58,992 nucleotides of DNA from JALOOE01 sp964423545 (GTDB lineage: Bacteria; Chloroflexota; Anaerolineae; CG2-30-64-16), in contig CAYRFV010000002.1 in NCBI GenBank assembly GCA_964423545.1, positions 1 to 58,992 of the forward strand, given 5' to 3'. A model generated the notes under the pieces. The model was given only the letters and a program-made list of their open reading frames with translations, searched no databases and had not been told where the DNA came from. Each line of letters begins with the position of its first letter. Position 1 is the stretch's first letter. Positions 1-8,745 of the stretch are shown one piece after another. Both the position numbers and the translations under genes were made by a program.

Positions 1-46
1 ATCGGAACGTGGCATTGATGGCGAAGTAGAAATCGCCTGCGGACAT
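1..46 (-). CDS. N-terminus of a gene cut by the window edge
   Basis: A minus-strand reading frame starts at ATG 46 and runs off the left edge, so only 15 residues are visible (MSAGDFYFAINATFR). A strong ribosome-binding site (GGGAGG, six bases before the ATG) and a near-consensus promoter about 80 bases upstream on the same strand support a real start. The family cannot be named from so little sequence. The gene is divergent from the FGGY kinase and may share control with it. Confidence 0.55.
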   Translation of the reverse strand, partial: MSAGDFYFAINATFR

Positions 47-125
47 GAGGAGCCTCCCGAAAGCCGTCCTCGGCATCGGACGACGCGTGAAGCAAGCTGC
101 CATTCGCCTCGGAGACAGCGCGGCC

Positions 126-154
126 ATCATAGCACCCGCTCAGGGGCGTGTCAA
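126..154 (-). promoter_or_regulatory. sigma70-type promoter for the left-edge gene
   Basis: On the minus strand TTGACA (149-154) is followed, after exactly 17 bases, by TATGAT (126-131). It points at the gene starting at 46. Its -35 box lies back to back with the plus-strand -35 box at 172-177. Confidence 0.65.
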
Positions 155-171
155 AACGAGCCGCCTCTCTC

Positions 172-200
172 TTGACACACCCCCTGGCAGCATCGATAAT
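172..200 (+). promoter_or_regulatory. sigma70-type promoter for the kinase operon
   Basis: TTGACA (172-177) and GATAAT (195-200) are separated by 17 bases. Transcription would start near 207, about 55 bases before the kinase ATG at 262. The -35 is perfect and the -10 has five of six consensus bases. Confidence 0.65.
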
Positions 201-261
201 AGCCACATCCTCATCTGACGCTTGCCGGTCTCTTCGCACGGCACAGGGATCGATCATCGAC

Positions 262-1749
262 ATGACGCTCCTGATCGGCATCGACCTGGGCACAACTGGC
301 TGCAAGGCAGTAGTCTACGACGAACGCGGCGCAGCCCTGGGCGAGAGCTACCTGGAAACCGGCCTGCTCACTCTCTCGGACCTGATGGTCGAGCAAGATC
401 CCTATGCCTGGTGGGATGCGACGAAGCGCGCCGTGGGCCTGGCGCTGAGCACTTCAGGCGTGGAACGCCGCGCAGTTCGGGGAGTGGCGGTCAGCTCGCA
501 GGGCATCTCATTCGTGCTGCTCGATGCGGCAGGCCGACCGCTCGGCAACGCCATCAATTGGCTGGATGGCCGCGCCACCGCCGAGTGCGCCGAGGTTTTG
601 GCTCGCTATCCGGCCGACCGGCTGTTCCGCATCACCGGCAAACGAGCCGCGCCGTTCTACGTGTTGCCCAAGCTGCTCTGGATCAGAAGACACCGGCCTG
701 ACGTTTGGCGGCAGGCATGCAGCTTGCTCATGAGCCACGACTACCTGGTTTTCCGCATGTGCGGCGAGCAGGTCACCGATCATTCGCTGGCCGGCGGCGC
801 GCTGCTCCATGACCTGCACCGGCCGGACTGGAGCCAGGAACTGCTGGACGCGTTCGAGATTCCTCGCAACATGCTCCCGCCCGTGTGCTGGTCGGGCACA
901 CCCATCGGCACACTCCTGCCCGCCGTGGCGGACGAGCTGGGACTGTCGCCGGGAGTCGTGGTCGCGGTCGGCGGACAGGATCAGAAGTGCGCAGCGCTGG
1001 GCGCGGGGATCGAAGACGGCGCGGCGACGGTGTCGTTGGGCACGGCATCCGCGATCGTCCAGATCATGGATCGGCCGGCGACCGACCCGGCGCTGCGGAT
1101 TCCGACGTTCACCTTCGTCCGGCCGGCGCGCTGGGTGCTGGAGGGGGTCATCGGCACGGCGGCTGGCAGCTTGCGTTGGTACCGGGACACGCTCGCGCCG
1201 GGCGAGTCATACCGCGTCCTGGATGCCGAGGCGGCGATCGCACCGCCCGGCAGCGGCGGCGTCCTCTTCTATCCGCACCTGGGAGGCGCGGGCAGCCCCC
1301 ACTGGCTCAGCCGTGCGCGCGGCACGTTCCACGGCCTGAGCCTGGCGACGACGCGCGGCCATCTCACCCGAGCGGTGCTGGAGGGGATCGCCTACCAGAT
1401 TCGTGAAAACCTGGCTGTCACCGAGGAGGTCGGCGGAGCCGTAGCGCAGGTGATCCTCTACGGCGGCGGCGCCAAGAGCAGTCTGTGGCGGGAGATCATC
1501 GCCGATGTGCTGGGCCGGCCCGTGTCCTGGACTGAAAAACCCGAGACGGCCGCGCTGGGCGCAGCGATGCTGGCCGGGCTGGGCTGCGGGCAGTTTGCAT
1601 CGCTGGACGAGGCGCGCGAGCAGATGAGGACAGCCACGCAGGGACAGGAGCCAACCGATCACAGGATTGGCTATGCCGCTGAGTTCGCAGCCTACCGTCG
1701 TATCGAGGCGCGTCTGCTGGAAACCGAAGGACCAGTCTTGCCGAGGTAG
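262..1749 (+). CDS. FGGY-family carbohydrate kinase (xylulokinase-like)
   Basis: Probably phosphorylates a ketose or polyol with ATP in the cytoplasm; the sugar cannot be fixed from sequence. The 495-residue product has the expected length. The N-terminal phosphate-binding loop IDLGTTGCK is at residues 7-15, WLDGRA near 100-105, the catalytic-base motif GGQDQ has Asp at residue 240, and the C-terminal domain has LYGGGAKSSLW and AALGAA. A GTG at 148 would add 38 unlikely residues and lies upstream of the predicted -35, so ATG 262 was chosen although its ribosome-binding site is weak. The closely spaced next gene (1773) is a UroD-family protein. A second FGGY kinase lies at 22163-23662. Confidence 0.9.
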   Translation: MTLLIGIDLGTTGCKAVVYDERGAALGESYLETGLLTLSDLMVEQDPYAWWDATKRAVGLALSTSGVERRAVRGVAVSSQGISFVLLDAAGRPLGNAINWLDGRATAECAEVLARYPADRLFRITGKRAAPFYVLPKLLWIRRHRPDVWRQACSLLMSHDYLVFRMCGEQVTDHSLAGGALLHDLHRPDWSQELLDAFEIPRNMLPPVCWSGTPIGTLLPAVADELGLSPGVVVAVGGQDQKCAALGAGIEDGAATVSLGTASAIVQIMDRPATDPALRIPTFTFVRPARWVLEGVIGTAAGSLRWYRDTLAPGESYRVLDAEAAIAPPGSGGVLFYPHLGGAGSPHWLSRARGTFHGLSLATTRGHLTRAVLEGIAYQIRENLAVTEEVGGAVAQVILYGGGAKSSLWREIIADVLGRPVSWTEKPETAALGAAMLAGLGCGQFASLDEAREQMRTATQGQEPTDHRIGYAAEFAAYRRIEARLLETEGPVLPR

Positions 1750-1772
1750 GCGATTCACCGGAGTGAGGGAAG

Positions 1773-2933
1773 ATGAACATACGTGAGCGTTTTCTCGCCA
1801 CACTGGAATTCGAGCCGGTCGCCCCACCCAAATGGGAGTTCGGCTATTGGGGCGGTACGATCCGCCGCTGGTACGGCGAAGGGCTGGTGCGCCGCGCCGG
1901 CATCCCCGACGACTGCCTCGACGGAGCCACGGTGCAGGGCGGCGGCGCGGCCTGGTGGCCGGGCCGCGTGCCCGACTTCGATGTGGAGCAGACGCTCCAG
2001 CTCGATCCCGGGATGTGGCGCATTCCGCTCAACAACTACCTCTGCCCCGTCTTCGAGGAGGAGGTTCTGGCCGAAGGGGATGGCTGGGTGCAGGTGCGCG
2101 ATGACATGGGGATGATCGTACAGCGCCGCAGCGACCGGCAGACACTGCCTCACTACATCCGCGGGCCGGTAGAGACGCGCGCCGATTGGGAGCGGTTGAA
2201 AGCTGAGCGGCTGCAGCCGACACTTGCGGGCCGGCTGCCGGCGAACTGGCCGGCCTTCCTGGAGCGGTTTCGGGAGCGGACCTTCCCGCTTGCCATCGCC
2301 GGGATGCACGGCTTCTTCGGCACCCCGCGTTACCTGCTCGGCGAAGTGCAAGTGCTCCTGACTTACCATGACCAGCCTGATCTGATGCGCGCCATCATCG
2401 ACGACCTGACCGACTTCTGGATCGCGCTTTACGACCAGATGCTGGATATCATCGATGCCGACGTGGCGATGATCTGGGAGGATATGGCCTACAAGAACGG
2501 CCCGCTCATTTCGCCGGCGATGTTCCGCGAATTCATGCTGCCGGCCTACAAGAAGCTGACCGGCTTCTTCCGCGATCGCGGCATCCGTCACGTGCTGGTC
2601 GATTCGGACGGCAATATCTGGAAGCTCATCCCGCTCTTCATCGAGGGAGGCGTGACCGGCATCTATCCGTTCGAGGTGGCGGCCGGGATGCATGTGGCGG
2701 AGGTGCGGCAGGCCTTCCCGCGGCTGGGAATCCTGGGCGGGATCGATAAGATCGCGCTGGCGCGCGGACCGGAAGGAATCACGGAGGCGCTCGCCGACGT
2801 GCCACGGATGCTCAAACAGGGCGGCTACATCCCATATGTAGATCACCTGGTGCCGCCAGACATCTCGTGGGCGCATTTCCGCACCTACCGACGACAGCTC
2901 GATGCACTGATCGATCAGACGCCGACGCGGTGA
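1773..2933 (+). CDS. Uroporphyrinogen decarboxylase (UroD)-family protein 1
   Basis: A 386-residue TIM-barrel protein of the UroD / methylcobamide:CoM methyltransferase superfamily. It is unlikely to make haem here: it sits between a sugar kinase and an SDR and lacks the usual HemE N-terminus. The C-terminal half carries DSDGNIWKLIPLFIEGG, YPFEVAAGMHV and GILGGIDK. At the place where corrinoid methyltransferase relatives have a zinc-binding His-x-Cys, this copy has HVLVDSDG, so it does not show the zinc ligands. The start has GAGGGA upstream. It is one of four UroD-family genes in the window; substrate unknown, perhaps a methylated or otherwise decorated sugar acid. Confidence 0.85.
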   Translation: MNIRERFLATLEFEPVAPPKWEFGYWGGTIRRWYGEGLVRRAGIPDDCLDGATVQGGGAAWWPGRVPDFDVEQTLQLDPGMWRIPLNNYLCPVFEEEVLAEGDGWVQVRDDMGMIVQRRSDRQTLPHYIRGPVETRADWERLKAERLQPTLAGRLPANWPAFLERFRERTFPLAIAGMHGFFGTPRYLLGEVQVLLTYHDQPDLMRAIIDDLTDFWIALYDQMLDIIDADVAMIWEDMAYKNGPLISPAMFREFMLPAYKKLTGFFRDRGIRHVLVDSDGNIWKLIPLFIEGGVTGIYPFEVAAGMHVAEVRQAFPRLGILGGIDKIALARGPEGITEALADVPRMLKQGGYIPYVDHLVPPDISWAHFRTYRRQLDALIDQTPTR

Positions 2934-2952
2934 GAGTACAAGGAGCACAACC

Positions 2953-3753
2953 ATGTCCATTCTCGATTCTTTCCAGTTGCGCAACCAGGTGGCACTGATT
3001 ACCGGCGGCGCGCGCACGCTGGGCTACGATATGGCCGATGCGCTGGCTGACGCGGGCGCCGATCTGGTCATCACTTCGCGCACGCTGGCGCACGCCGAGG
3101 CAGCCGCGGCGCGGCTGCGCGCCGAGCGCGGCGTGGATGTGCTGCCGCTGGCGCTGGATGTCCGCAGACACGACGAAGTCGCAGCGGCTGCGACCCAGGC
3201 GCGCGCCTGGAAGGGGCGCATCGACGTCCTGATCAACAATGCAGGCGGGGGCATTCCCGGCCGGCCCACCGACCTCTTTCAGCGCTCCCCCGAGGATATC
3301 GAGGCGCTGATCGGGGCCAATCTGACCGGCGCGCTCTACTGCTGCCAGGAGGTGGGACGCATCATGGTCGAGCAGCGGCGTGGGAAGATCATCAATATCG
3401 CCTCGATCGCCGGTTTGGTGGGACGGGACCGGCGAATGTATCACCGCACCGGCCTGGCGCAGCAGCCTATCGATTATGCGGCCGCCAAGGCTGGGGTCAT
3501 TGGCTTGACGCTCGACATGGCCGCCTATCTCGCGCCGTTCGGCGTCTACGTCAACTGCATCTCGCCGGGGGGCTTCGAGCGGGGCCAGCCTGAGGCCTTC
3601 ATCGAGGCCTACAGCGAGCGCACTGCACTGGGACGTATGGGGCGCGATGGCGTTGACATCAAGGCGGCGGCGCTCTTCCTGGCCTCAGCAGCCTCCGACT
3701 ACGTCACCGGCCACAACCTGGTGCTCGATGGAGGGTTTGTGCTATGGCACTGA
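2953..3753 (+). CDS. SDR-family oxidoreductase
   Basis: A 266-residue NAD(P)-dependent short-chain dehydrogenase, probably oxidising a sugar or sugar acid in the cytoplasm. The cofactor motif is VALITGGARTLG near residues 13-24, the structural motif NNAGGG follows, and the catalytic residues are the Ser of INIASIAG and the Tyr and Lys of YAAAKAG. The C-terminus DYVTGHNLVLDGGFVLWH is typical of gluconate or fatty-acyl SDRs. AAGGAG lies seven bases before ATG 2953. The stop overlaps the presumed start of the next oxidoreductase (ATG 3744), so the two are likely translationally coupled. Confidence 0.92.
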   Translation: MSILDSFQLRNQVALITGGARTLGYDMADALADAGADLVITSRTLAHAEAAAARLRAERGVDVLPLALDVRRHDEVAAAATQARAWKGRIDVLINNAGGGIPGRPTDLFQRSPEDIEALIGANLTGALYCCQEVGRIMVEQRRGKIINIASIAGLVGRDRRMYHRTGLAQQPIDYAAAKAGVIGLTLDMAAYLAPFGVYVNCISPGGFERGQPEAFIEAYSERTALGRMGRDGVDIKAAALFLASAASDYVTGHNLVLDGGFVLWH

Positions 3754-4755
3754 AGCCTCGCATCGTGNNNNNNNNNNGTGGTCGTGGGTCTCGGCTCCAT
3801 CGGCCGCCGCCACGCCAGGTTGCTCCACAGTCGCGGCGATCTCGCAGTGGAGCTGTGTGAGCCCGAATCCGCACACCTGGAACTCGCCCTGGCGGAGGCA
3901 GGCCCATTGCCCGCTTACCGCGCCTTCGGCGATGCGCTGCGTTCGCGGCCCGAGATGATGGTGATTGCCACGCCGCACGGCCTGCACTGCGAGCAAGCGG
4001 TGCGGGCGTTGGACCAGGACATCCACGTGCTGTGCGAGAAGCCGATGAGCGATCGACTGGAGGCGGCGCGCATCATGCTGGAGGCTGGCGAACGCGCCCG
4101 CCAGCGTTCGGGAAAGGTGCTAAGCATCGGCTTCATGCTCCACTTCCATCTGTTGCTGGCGCGCCTCAGGCAGCTTGTGGCGGACGGATCGCTCGGCGCC
4201 GTGCTTCATGTCCACTACAGCGTCGGTTCCTACATCACGCTGGTGAATTCCCGTTCGCGCTACCAGGCGGCGTTGGAGGGTGCCCTGCTGCTGGACTATG
4301 CCCACCAGCCCGATTTCGTCTACTGGCTTCTGGGGGAGAAGCCGCGCGGGGTCACGATGGCGGCCGTCCGTGGAGGCGCATTCGAGCATACTTCGACGCC
4401 CAATGTGCTGGCGCTGATCTGCGATTACGATCGACCTCTGCTGACGACGCTGAGCCTGAATTACGCACAGATGCCGCAGCGCAGTGCATGCGAGGTGATC
4501 GGTGACCGGGGCTGGGCGCTGGCCGAGATCGAGAAGCAGACGCTGCGGGTCGGCCTGCGCGACGACAACGCGGAGCGGGAGGAGCGGATTCCGGTGGAAC
4601 GGGACGATCTCTATCGAGCCGAGCACCAGGTATTCCTGGATGCCGTGGGTGGCCTTTGCGAGCCATCCAGCCCGCCGTCCGAGGCGATCGTCAGCATGGA
4701 GGTCATCGACGCCGCGCTGCGCTCGTGGCGCGCGGGGCGTCGCATCGAGATGTAG
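3744..4755 (+). CDS. Gfo/Idh/MocA-family oxidoreductase, interrupted by an assembly gap
   Basis: NAD(P)-dependent dehydrogenase of the inositol/glucose-fructose oxidoreductase family. The Rossmann motif VVGLGSIGRRH follows the gap directly, LCEKPMSD carries the family's EKP signature, and DYAHQPDF lies in the C-terminal domain. The true start is taken as ATG 3744, inside the end of the SDR gene, with GGAGGG eight bases upstream; this gives MALKPRIV before the gap. Ten Ns at 3768-3777 put the two halves out of frame, but joining the flanks at their shared GTG gives RIVVVGLGSIG, the normal family N-terminus. A GTG start at 3778 would drop the first strand. About 330 residues if closed. Confidence 0.88.
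3768..3777. other. Ten-N scaffold gap
   Basis: A run of exactly ten N. The left flank ends in GTG and the right flank begins with GTG. Collapsing that overlap restores one frame through the Gfo/Idh/MocA gene, so the true missing length is probably zero. Confidence 0.9.
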
Positions 4756-4781
4756 TTCGAACGGAGAATCGCGAAAGCATT

Positions 4782-4810
4782 TTGACAAGGGGCTGTGGGC
4801 ATGCTATCCT
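4782..4810 (+). promoter_or_regulatory. sigma70-type promoter for the ABC transporter operon
   Basis: TTGACA (4782-4787), a 17-base spacer and TATCCT (4805-4810). It lies just after the end of the oxidoreductase gene and would start a roughly 595-base untranslated leader before the solute-binding-protein gene at 5413. Confidence 0.7.
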
Positions 4811-4816
4811 ACAGCC

Positions 4817-5412
4817 ATCGGAGTCATTCTGGCGTTGGCGCGGACCGGGAATCGAGCGGAGCCTGGCCTCTCATCTTCCGTCGTCGGTCGGCGTCTCACG
4901 AGAGCACCGGTCAAGTAATCCGCCACGGGCGACCCAGGTTGCGGCAACCCTTGCGAAGTCGCCCTGCGGCGACTGGATGCAGCCGACGAAGGTTCGGCTT
5001 TGCGCTGGTCGCAGCGGTTTCTAACCGCCCGACAGTGTGGCTTGGCATGACTTGACCTACGTTCTAGGCTGAATTCCAGCGGCTTTTGAGATCGGTGTCC
5101 GGCGTCATGACCGAGTGACTCAGCGCGAGGGGCGCCGCTCGCGCAGGCGGCAGACTCATCCTTACCGGCCGGGTCGATGGGCGAAGCCTGGAAGATCGGG
5201 CCGCCGGAACGGCACGGGTTCGTGGCCGACGGTAGATGCTGGAGGAGCGTTCCGTGCCCTGGTGACAATAGCATGCGTCCGCGTGCGGCCAGAACGAGGA
5301 TCGCGGCGATGACGAGCCATGCGAAGGAGGTGCGAGCGAACTGTCACAGATCCGAACCCCGCGTTGCGAGTTCCGATTGTTTTCCAGACTACCCCATCGA
5401 GGAGGCAAGGTC
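4817..5412 (+). other. Long untranslated leader / gene-free stretch with hairpins
   Basis: About 600 bases without a convincing gene; short open frames here lack good ribosome-binding sites or family resemblance. A cluster of hairpins lies at 4927-5028. Further on, GGCACGG (5211-5217) can pair with CCGTGCC (5252-5258). GAGGAGG just before 5413 is the ribosome-binding site of the solute-binding protein. No known riboswitch class was recognised. Confidence 0.5.
4927..5028 (+). promoter_or_regulatory. Cluster of three hairpins in the transporter leader
   Basis: Stem 1: GGGCGAC (4927-4933) pairs with GTCGCCC (4958-4964) and encloses an inner stem GGTTG/CAACC (4937-4941/4945-4949). Stem 2: AGCCGA (4981-4986) pairs with TCGGCT (4994-4999). 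Stem 3: GCGGTT (5014-5019) pairs with AACCGC (5023-5028) around a TCT loop. Such dense pairing suggests a structured RNA element, but the identity is unknown. Confidence 0.4.
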
Positions 5413-7641
5413 ATGGCAAAGCATCTGATCAAGACACGGCGTGAATTCATCAAGGTCGCCGCGCTGGCTGCCGGAACGACGGCTCTGGCGGCATGTGGCG
5501 CCGCGCCGACGCCCACTAAGGCGCCTGCCGCTGCCCCGACGGCGGCGCCCGCTGCCACAACCGCTCCCGCTACGGCCGTTCCCGCCACCAAGGCGCCCGC
5601 GCCGACTGCGGTTCCACCCACGGCGGCGCCAGCCGCCACGGCGGTTCCCGCCACTAAGGCGCCTGCGCCGACCGCGGCAGCCAAGCAGGCAGAGCCCCTA
5701 GGCGCCAAGTACATCGGCAAGCTGGAAGGCTATGAGATTCAGGTCGGCGCGCCAAGGCCGGCCAAGTTGGCCGAAGCGCCCATGTTGGCCGACCTGGTCA
5801 AGGCAGGCAAACTGCCGCCCGTCGAGCAGCGCGTGCCAGATGAGCCGTGCGTCACCAAACCACTGAACGAGATCGGCAAGTACGGCGGCACCTGGCGCCG
5901 CGGCTTCACCGGCGCGTCCGACGGCGAGAATGGCAACCGCATGGTCGCGGTGGACAAGTGGATCTTCTGGGATTACACCGGCACCAAGGTCATGCCCAGC
6001 CTGGCCAAAGCCTGGAAGATCTCGGACGACGGCAAGACCACGACGATCATCCTGCGCAAGGGCACCAAGTGGTCGGACGGCAAGCCTTACACGGCCGACG
6101 ACTGCCTGTTCTGGTTCGAGGACATGTACTCGAACAAAGACCTGGTGCCAACCCCGGATTCGGCCATGGCGCCGGGCGGCAAGCCGGGCAAGATGGTCAA
6201 GAAAGATGATCTGACCATCGAGTTCCAGTTCGAGAATCCATACTGGCTCTTCGAGCTGGTGCTGGCGGGCGACATGCTCCCTGGCCGCGGCCAGGCAACC
6301 GGTCAGTTCGGCCCCTACTATTACGGCGGCTATGCGCCGAAGCACTATCTATCTCAGTTCCTACCCAAGTACAAGCCGCAAGCCGAGTTGGACGCGGCCG
6401 CCAAGGCTGCGAACTATACCGACTGGAAGGCCCGCTTCCAGGTGCTCAAGGACTGGCAACGCAATCCCGACCTGCCGGGCATGCAGCCCTGGAAAGTCGT
6501 GGCTGGTTCCGACATCACCAAGCCGCAGTGGGTGGCCGAGCGCAACCCGTATTACTGGGAAGTGGACACGGCCGGCAACCAGTTGCCCTATATCGACAAG
6601 ATCCAGTGGACGCTAGCCGAGAACACCGAGGTCATCAACCTGCGCGCCATTGCCGGCGAGTACGACCAGCAGGAGCGCCATCTCGCCGTAGCGAACCTGC
6701 CCGTGTTCATCGAAAACCAGCAGAAGGGCAACTATACGGTGCACATCGACCCCGGCAGTAACGGTGGCGATGCCAACCTCTTCTTCAACTTCTCCTACAA
6801 CGAAGACCCGGAGATCCAGAAGTGGATCCTCAACAAGGACTTCCGCCGGGCGTTGTCGCTGGCCACCGATCGCGCACAGATCAACGAGGCCTTCTTCCTC
6901 GGCCTGGGCACGCCAGGCTCGCCGATCCCCGCACCGAACATGCCGGAGTACCCCGGCGATGAGTGGCGCACCAAGTGGCATACGTTGGACGTCGCCCAGG
7001 CTAACGCACTGCTCGACAAGATCGGCCTCGACAAGAAGGACGCTAACGGCATGCGGCTGCGCTCCGACGGCAAGGGCATTCTCCGCATCGAGGCCAACAC
7101 GACCAACTCCTTCGTGAACTACAGCAAGATCGCCGAGATGATCGCGCCGCAGTGGAAGAAGGTCGGCATCACGCTGGACATCAAGGACATGGAGCGGGCC
7201 ACTCTGGAGCAGAACCGCAACGCCAACAAGCAGCAGATCATGCTGTGGTCGAACGGCGGCACCGAGCTGCTCTACCTCTACCCGATCCATGCCTTGCCCG
7301 TGCAAGAGAACAGCCAGGTCGGGCCGCTGATCGCCAGGTGGTATGGCACCGGCGGCAAGGACGGCATCGCACCCACCGATCCCGACCTCAAGAAGTGCAT
7401 GGAGCTTTACGCCGAAGCGCAGACCAAGAAGCTGGAGGAGCGCAACAAACTCGCCCAAGAGATCTGGAAGACCTATGTGGACGCGGTGCTGGCGATCGGC
7501 ACGGTCGGCCTGTCACCGGCGTTCCTGGGCATGCGCGTCACCAGCAACAAGCTGGGCAACATACCGGGCCGCCACATCAATGCTCAGCACATGCGCACGC
7601 CCACCAGCTCGCGGCCGACAACCATCTTCTTCAAGTCGTAG
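5413..7641 (+). CDS. Family 5 extracellular solute-binding lipoprotein of an ABC transporter
   Basis: Captures a peptide or, given the setting, more likely an oligosaccharide outside the membrane. The N-terminus TRREFIK (residues 8-14) fits the twin-arginine pattern, a hydrophobic stretch follows, and the lipobox LAAC places the lipidated Cys at residue 27, so this looks like a Tat-exported lipoprotein. An Ala/Pro/Thr linker of about 70 residues follows, then the binding domain with KAWKISDDGKTTTIILRKGTKWSDGKP, a family 5 hallmark. At 742 residues it is longer than the usual 500-600. ATG 5413 was chosen for the GAGGAGG ribosome-binding site; an upstream ATG at 5377 would bury the signal. A perfect palindrome follows the stop. 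Confidence 0.92.
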   Translation: MAKHLIKTRREFIKVAALAAGTTALAACGAAPTPTKAPAAAPTAAPAATTAPATAVPATKAPAPTAVPPTAAPAATAVPATKAPAPTAAAKQAEPLGAKYIGKLEGYEIQVGAPRPAKLAEAPMLADLVKAGKLPPVEQRVPDEPCVTKPLNEIGKYGGTWRRGFTGASDGENGNRMVAVDKWIFWDYTGTKVMPSLAKAWKISDDGKTTTIILRKGTKWSDGKPYTADDCLFWFEDMYSNKDLVPTPDSAMAPGGKPGKMVKKDDLTIEFQFENPYWLFELVLAGDMLPGRGQATGQFGPYYYGGYAPKHYLSQFLPKYKPQAELDAAAKAANYTDWKARFQVLKDWQRNPDLPGMQPWKVVAGSDITKPQWVAERNPYYWEVDTAGNQLPYIDKIQWTLAENTEVINLRAIAGEYDQQERHLAVANLPVFIENQQKGNYTVHIDPGSNGGDANLFFNFSYNEDPEIQKWILNKDFRRALSLATDRAQINEAFFLGLGTPGSPIPAPNMPEYPGDEWRTKWHTLDVAQANALLDKIGLDKKDANGMRLRSDGKGILRIEANTTNSFVNYSKIAEMIAPQWKKVGITLDIKDMERATLEQNRNANKQQIMLWSNGGTELLYLYPIHALPVQENSQVGPLIARWYGTGGKDGIAPTDPDLKKCMELYAEAQTKKLEERNKLAQEIWKTYVDAVLAIGTVGLSPAFLGMRVTSNKLGNIPGRHINAQHMRTPTSSRPTTIFFKS
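5572..5673 (+). repeat. Ala/Pro/Thr linker with a 66-base direct repeat
   Basis: Within the lipoprotein linker the peptide ATAVPATKAPAPTA occurs twice with a period of 22 residues (66 bases), with near-identical codons. It likely arose by local duplication and acts as a flexible tether between the lipid anchor and the binding domain. Confidence 0.7.
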
Positions 7642-7683
7642 TCGGCTCGACTGCTGAACAACGAGCCGGCAGCCCCAGTCGGG

Positions 7684-7717
7684 AGGTAACCGGCGCCCTC
7701 GAGGGCGCCGGTTACCT
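7684..7717 (+). terminator. Perfect 34-base palindrome between lipoprotein and permease genes
   Basis: AGGTAACCGGCGCCCTC (7684-7700) is followed directly by its exact reverse complement (7701-7717). There is no T-tract, and the permease gene begins 35 bases later, so a partial terminator or mRNA-stabilising stem is more likely than full termination. This would let the binding protein be made in excess of the permeases. Confidence 0.7.
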
Positions 7718-7752
7718 GAGGGTGTTCCACCGGAGCCAGAGGGAATCAGCCT

Positions 7753-8739
7753 GTGTTATCGTACATCATCCGTCGCCTCTTGCTGGCTATCGTCACCGTG
7801 TGGGCCATCACGGTGCTCTCATTCGTGATCATCCAGTTGCCGCCCGGCGACTTCGTCACGATCTACATCAACTCGCTGCAATCATCGGGCAGCCAGGTCT
7901 CCTTCGGGCAGGCTGAGGCGATGCGGAAGGAATACGGCCTCGATCAGCCGATGCCGGTTCAATACATCAAGTGGATGAGCAAGGTGCTGCAGGGCGATTT
8001 CGGCATGGCGCTGGCCTGGAACAAGCCGGTCAAGGAGTTGATCGGCGATCGCCTGACAATGACCATGGTGGTCTCCATTGCGGCCATGATGTTGACCTGG
8101 GCCGTGGCGCTGCCGATCGGCATCTATTCCGCGGTGCGCCAATACTCCCTCGGCGACTATGTTTTCACGTTCGTCGGCTTCGTCGGCATCGCCATCCCCA
8201 ACTTCATGTTGGCCCTGATTCTGATGTACCTGGGTTTCAAGTACTTCAACATGAGCATCGGCGGCCTCTTTTCCCCCGAGTTCGAGACCGCGCCCTGGAG
8301 CCTGGCCAAGGTCGCTGACCTCGGCAAGCACCTGATCGTGCCGGCCCTGGTCCTGGGCATGGCCGGCACTGCGCAGCTGATCCGGATCATGCGTGCGAAC
8401 CTGCTCGACGAACTGCGCAAGCCCTACGTGGTCACGGCGCGGGCCAAAGGGTTGACCGAAACGCGCGTCATCATGAAATACCCGGTGCGGGCCGCGCTCA
8501 ACCCTTTCGCCAGCACCCTCGGCTACTACTTCCCCTACGTAGTGTCGGGCAGCATCATCGTCTCGTTGGTGCTCGGCCTGCCCACCGTCGGCCCGCTGCT
8601 GCTGACCTCGCTGGTCGCGCAAGACATGTTCCTGGCCGGCACAATCGTCCTGATGCTCGGCATCCTGACCGTCGTCGGCACCTTCGTCTCGGACCTCGTC
8701 CTGATGTGGATCGAGCCCCGCATGCGGATGGAGGGTTAG
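7753..8739 (+). CDS. ABC transporter permease, DppB/OppB type
   Basis: A 328-residue inner-membrane subunit with about six transmembrane helices. Family features include the N-terminal SYIIRRLLLAIVTVWAITVLSF helix, EYGLDQPMPVQY before the second helix, and the coupling-helix region RANLLDELRKPYVVTARAKGL with its EAA-like loop. The start is GTG 7753, since no ATG precedes the first helix. The gene lies after the palindrome and seven bases before the next permease gene. It pairs with that permease to form the channel for the substrate bound by the upstream lipoprotein. Confidence 0.93.
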   Translation: MLSYIIRRLLLAIVTVWAITVLSFVIIQLPPGDFVTIYINSLQSSGSQVSFGQAEAMRKEYGLDQPMPVQYIKWMSKVLQGDFGMALAWNKPVKELIGDRLTMTMVVSIAAMMLTWAVALPIGIYSAVRQYSLGDYVFTFVGFVGIAIPNFMLALILMYLGFKYFNMSIGGLFSPEFETAPWSLAKVADLGKHLIVPALVLGMAGTAQLIRIMRANLLDELRKPYVVTARAKGLTETRVIMKYPVRAALNPFASTLGYYFPYVVSGSIIVSLVLGLPTVGPLLLTSLVAQDMFLAGTIVLMLGILTVVGTFVSDLVLMWIEPRMRMEG

Positions 8740-8745
8740 GCTGCG

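Noticed and set aside
1773..2933. HemE (haem biosynthesis) as the role of the UroD-family genes
   Set aside because: Four diverged copies in sugar operons, no other haem genes nearby, and atypical active-site motifs.
4795..5312. Short plus-strand frames in the transporter leader
   Set aside because: No family resemblance or ribosome-binding site; Arg/Ser-rich translations typical of noncoding GC-rich DNA.
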